Source: Methylobacillus flagellatus KT
GTDB taxonomy: Bacteria; Pseudomonadota; Gammaproteobacteria; Burkholderiales; Methylophilaceae
DNA length: 64,000 nt
NCBI RefSeq assembly: GCF_000013705.1
Contig: NC_007947.1
Coordinates: 2,356,001-2,420,000 of the forward strand
Reading direction: 5' to 3'
The translations under genes were made by a program, and so were the position numbers. Within the stretch, counting starts at the first letter, position 1. Each line of letters starts with the position of its first letter. This document shows positions 61,871 through 64,000 of the stretch, piece after piece. The notes beneath the pieces were generated by a model. The model was not told the DNA's origin and ran no database searches. It worked only from the letters and a program-made list of their open reading frames with translations.

Positions 61871-62602
61871 TCAGGCTGCTCCTGTCTTGCGTTTTGGCGT
61901 CAACCCCTCGGGCTTGCGCACGGCAAAGCCATTGGGATAGCGCAAATCGGCGTAGCTGATCGCCACTTTCAGCCCGCCTAATGTCTGTTTGTACACGCTG
62001 GCAAATTTCTGCAATCGTGTTTCCATCTGCTCCCGCCCCAGTTCGACCACCATGCCGGTATTGGTCCTGATCTGCCAGGCGCGCCGCGGTGTCAGCGCCA
62101 GCTGGACAATATGCATGCCGGTGCCCTCTGCCAGTATCCGGCTGTAGATACCATATTGCTTTGCCACCTCGGCCACGCCGTCTCCGGGTCCGTAAAACAC
62201 GGGCAGGTCGCTGTCCGAGGCCGCATGGAACAGCTCTCCGTAACTGTTCACCAGCGCGATATTGCCCCAGCGCGCCAGCTCCCGGTGCTCCTCAATCACG
62301 ACTTCCAGGCGGTCGGGCCAGCGTTTCCGTACGCTGACCTTGCGTGCCCACGGCAGCTTCTGGAAAGCATCGCGCGCTTTCGCCACGTCGACCGTGAAGA
62401 AGTTGCCCTGCAAATGCCGGTCCGCAATCAGCTTGATCTGCTCGCGTGTGACATGCTCCAGCTTGCCATTCACCCGGACTTCCCTTAGCGGGAAAATCGG
62501 CAGATGAACCACCACATACACCAGCCCGTACAAGAACATCACTGCCGCCAGCGCATTGAGCAGGTTCGCGATCCAGTTGAGGACCCGCGGCTTATCCCAC
62601 AT
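61871..62602 (-). CDS. ftsQ: Cell division protein FtsQ
   Basis: Bitopic divisome protein of 243 residues. Short cytoplasmic N-terminus, one membrane segment (about 14-34), then the POTRA domain (about 35-105) with [10 protein letters not shown] at its start and the FtsQ beta domain. The ATG at 62602 overlaps the ddl stop by 11 bases. Confidence 0.94.
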
Positions 62603-63500
62603 GCGCAAGCTCCAATATGCTCAATACCAGCTCGTCAAAGCCAAGCCCGACCGCCTTGGCCCCCATGGGCACCAGGCTGTGGTCAGTCATGCCGGGTGAA
62701 GTATTCACTTCAAGGAAGTAATGGCGTCCGGCCTCATCCATGAGGAAATCCACTCGCCCCCAACCTCGTCCGCCGACGATGCGGAATGCCTGCAAAGCCT
62801 CAGCCTTGATCTGCTCCTCCAGCGACGCATCCAACCCACATGGACAAAGGTATTGTGTGTCGTCGCGCAGGTACTTGGCCTCATAGTCGTAGAACTCATT
62901 GGCAGGCACGATGCGAATCACCGGCAAGGCGGCCCCACCGAGTATGCCCACCGTATACTCGCCACCGCCGACGAACTGCTCAGCGATCACCAGTGGGTCG
63001 GACTTGGCCGCCAGCGCGTAGGCTGCCTGGAGACCGCCTGCGGCCTTCACCTTGCTGATACCAATGCTGGAACCTTCATTGGCAGGTTTTACGAACAAGG
63101 GCAGGCCAAGCTTGCGTTCTATCGCGTCAAAGTTGCTATCTGCCGTCACCAGTTCGAAATCCGGGGTCACCACGCCAGCCGCACGCCAGAGCAGTTTGGT
63201 TCGCCATTTGTCCATCCCCACGCTGGATGCCATCACTCCACTGCCGGTATAGGGAATGCCCATGAGCTCCAATGCGCCCTGAATGGTGCCGTCCTCGCCA
63301 TAACGGCCATGCAGTGCGATGAACACGCGGTCGAATCCGGCCAGTTCGCTCAGCGCGCGTTCAGCCGGATCGAAGGCATGGGCATCGACGCCGTTGCGGC
63401 GCAAGGCAGCCAGCACTGCAGCACCGCTCTTCAGCGACACCTCGCGCTCACCCGACTTGCCTCCCAGCAGCACGGCCACCTTGCCGAAATCCCTACGCAT
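62592..63500 (-). CDS. ddl: D-alanine-D-alanine ligase
   Basis: ATP-grasp ligase of 302 residues forming D-Ala-D-Ala for peptidoglycan. [17 protein letters not shown] (residue 9), [12 protein letters not shown] (about 63) and the C-terminal [15 protein letters not shown] are conserved. The ATG at 63500 has GGAG 9 bases upstream and overlaps the murB stop by 8 bases; an ATG at 63506 is an alternative but is too close to that site. Confidence 0.96.
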
Positions 63501-64000
63501 GCCCATCTTCTCCAATCACTCTCACTTCCGGTTGCAGATCCACACCCTGCTGTTGCTTCACCACTGCCTGCACATGCAGGATTAATTGTTCGATATCCCT
63601 TGCCGTCGCATCGCCCTGGTTGACGATGAAATTGGCATGCTTCTCAGACACCTGTGCTCCGCCGATACGGTAACCCTTGAGGCCACTGGCCTCGATCAGG
63701 CGCGCCGCATGGTCACCCGGCGGGTTGCGGAAAACTGATCCGGCATTCGGCAGGTTCAATGGCTGTGTCGCCAAGCGCATTGCCAAGAGCTGCTTGATCT
63801 TGCTTTCTGCCTCTTCCGCATCGCCATCCGCCAATCTGAACCAGGCTGCCACGAACCACTCGTCCGCCACCGGCATCTCCACATGGCGGTATGCAGTGGC
63901 GAACGCCTGGTGGTTACGCTCGTGCAGCTTGCCTACGCGGTCTATGGTCAACACGCGGTCGACAATCTCCCAGGTTTCGCCGCCATGGCAGCCCGCATTC
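63493..64000 (-). CDS. murB: UDP-N-acetylenolpyruvoylglucosamine reductase (N-terminus beyond the window)
   Basis: Partial: the frame is open to the last base, and the visible 168 residues are the C-terminal half of the flavoprotein that reduces UDP-GlcNAc-enolpyruvate. It begins [13 protein letters not shown], an FAD-domain segment. GSVFRNP with the catalytic Ser and the terminal [12 protein letters not shown] motif follow. An ATG at 63954 is internal, not the start. First of the cell-wall and division genes that continue with ddl. Confidence 0.94.

Overview
The window looks like a chromosomal stretch of a betaproteobacterium. It most resembles an obligate or near-obligate methylotroph of the Methylophilaceae (Methylobacillus-like). 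This is inferred from protein resemblance, from the gene order (murB-ddl-ftsQ-ftsA-ftsZ-lpxC; pilD-coaE-zapD-yacG; rplU-rpmA then obg-proB-purE-purK; tkt-gap-pgk-pyk-fba-purC) and from the formate-tetrahydrofolate ligase next to sugar-phosphate genes. It is not proven by any rRNA. I saw no rRNA, tRNA, CRISPR array, insertion sequence, integrase or replication origin.

Layout. 1-1.7 kb: end of a DoxX-type membrane protein and a zinc alcohol dehydrogenase. 1.76-7.5 kb (minus): murJ, ribF, ileS, lspA. 7.7 kb: rpsT. 8.3-9.5 kb: two tandem lipoproteins, the second FlgO-like. 9.6-14.2 kb (minus): rplU-rpmA, then obg-proB-purE-purK. 14.3 kb: polyprenyl diphosphate synthase. 15.3-20.1 kb (minus): an ABC transporter-HlyD-TolC export operon whose ATPase domain has lost most catalytic residues. 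20.7-23.1 kb: pilD-coaE-zapD-yacG. 23.1-29.6 kb (minus): secA and a DUF1289 gene, then argJ, a DUF815 ATPase, a Nudix-ThiE fusion and an unknown membrane-anchored protein. 29.7-33.4 kb: an M23 peptidase facing dciA, then a TSUP permease and an ABC-2 exporter. 33.7-44.3 kb (minus): central carbon genes tkt-gap-pgk-pyk-fba with purC and ppa, interrupted between pgk and pyk by an AT-rich pair of protease genes. 44.5-53.6 kb: a thioredoxin-like protein, rsmE, an HTH-ArgA fusion, a PEP-CTERM protein, fhs, argB, a HAD phosphatase, slmA and a seven-repeat propeller protein. 53.8-64 kb (minus): the division and cell-wall cluster murB-ddl-ftsQ-ftsA-ftsZ-lpxC, followed by a small membrane protein, slt, an NAD-binding protein and cca.

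Most of the window is housekeeping: peptidoglycan and division, protein export (secA, lspA), translation, arginine/proline/purine synthesis and triose-phosphate metabolism. The parts that stand out are: the XRE-type DNA-binding domain fused in frame to N-acetylglutamate synthase; the export operon with a degenerate ATPase; the serine protease plus HExxH metalloprotease pair inserted in the glycolytic run; terminator-like hairpins placed directly ahead of the tkt and gap start codons; a Fur-like palindrome over the promoter of the PEP-CTERM gene; and a protein built of seven 42-residue repeats.
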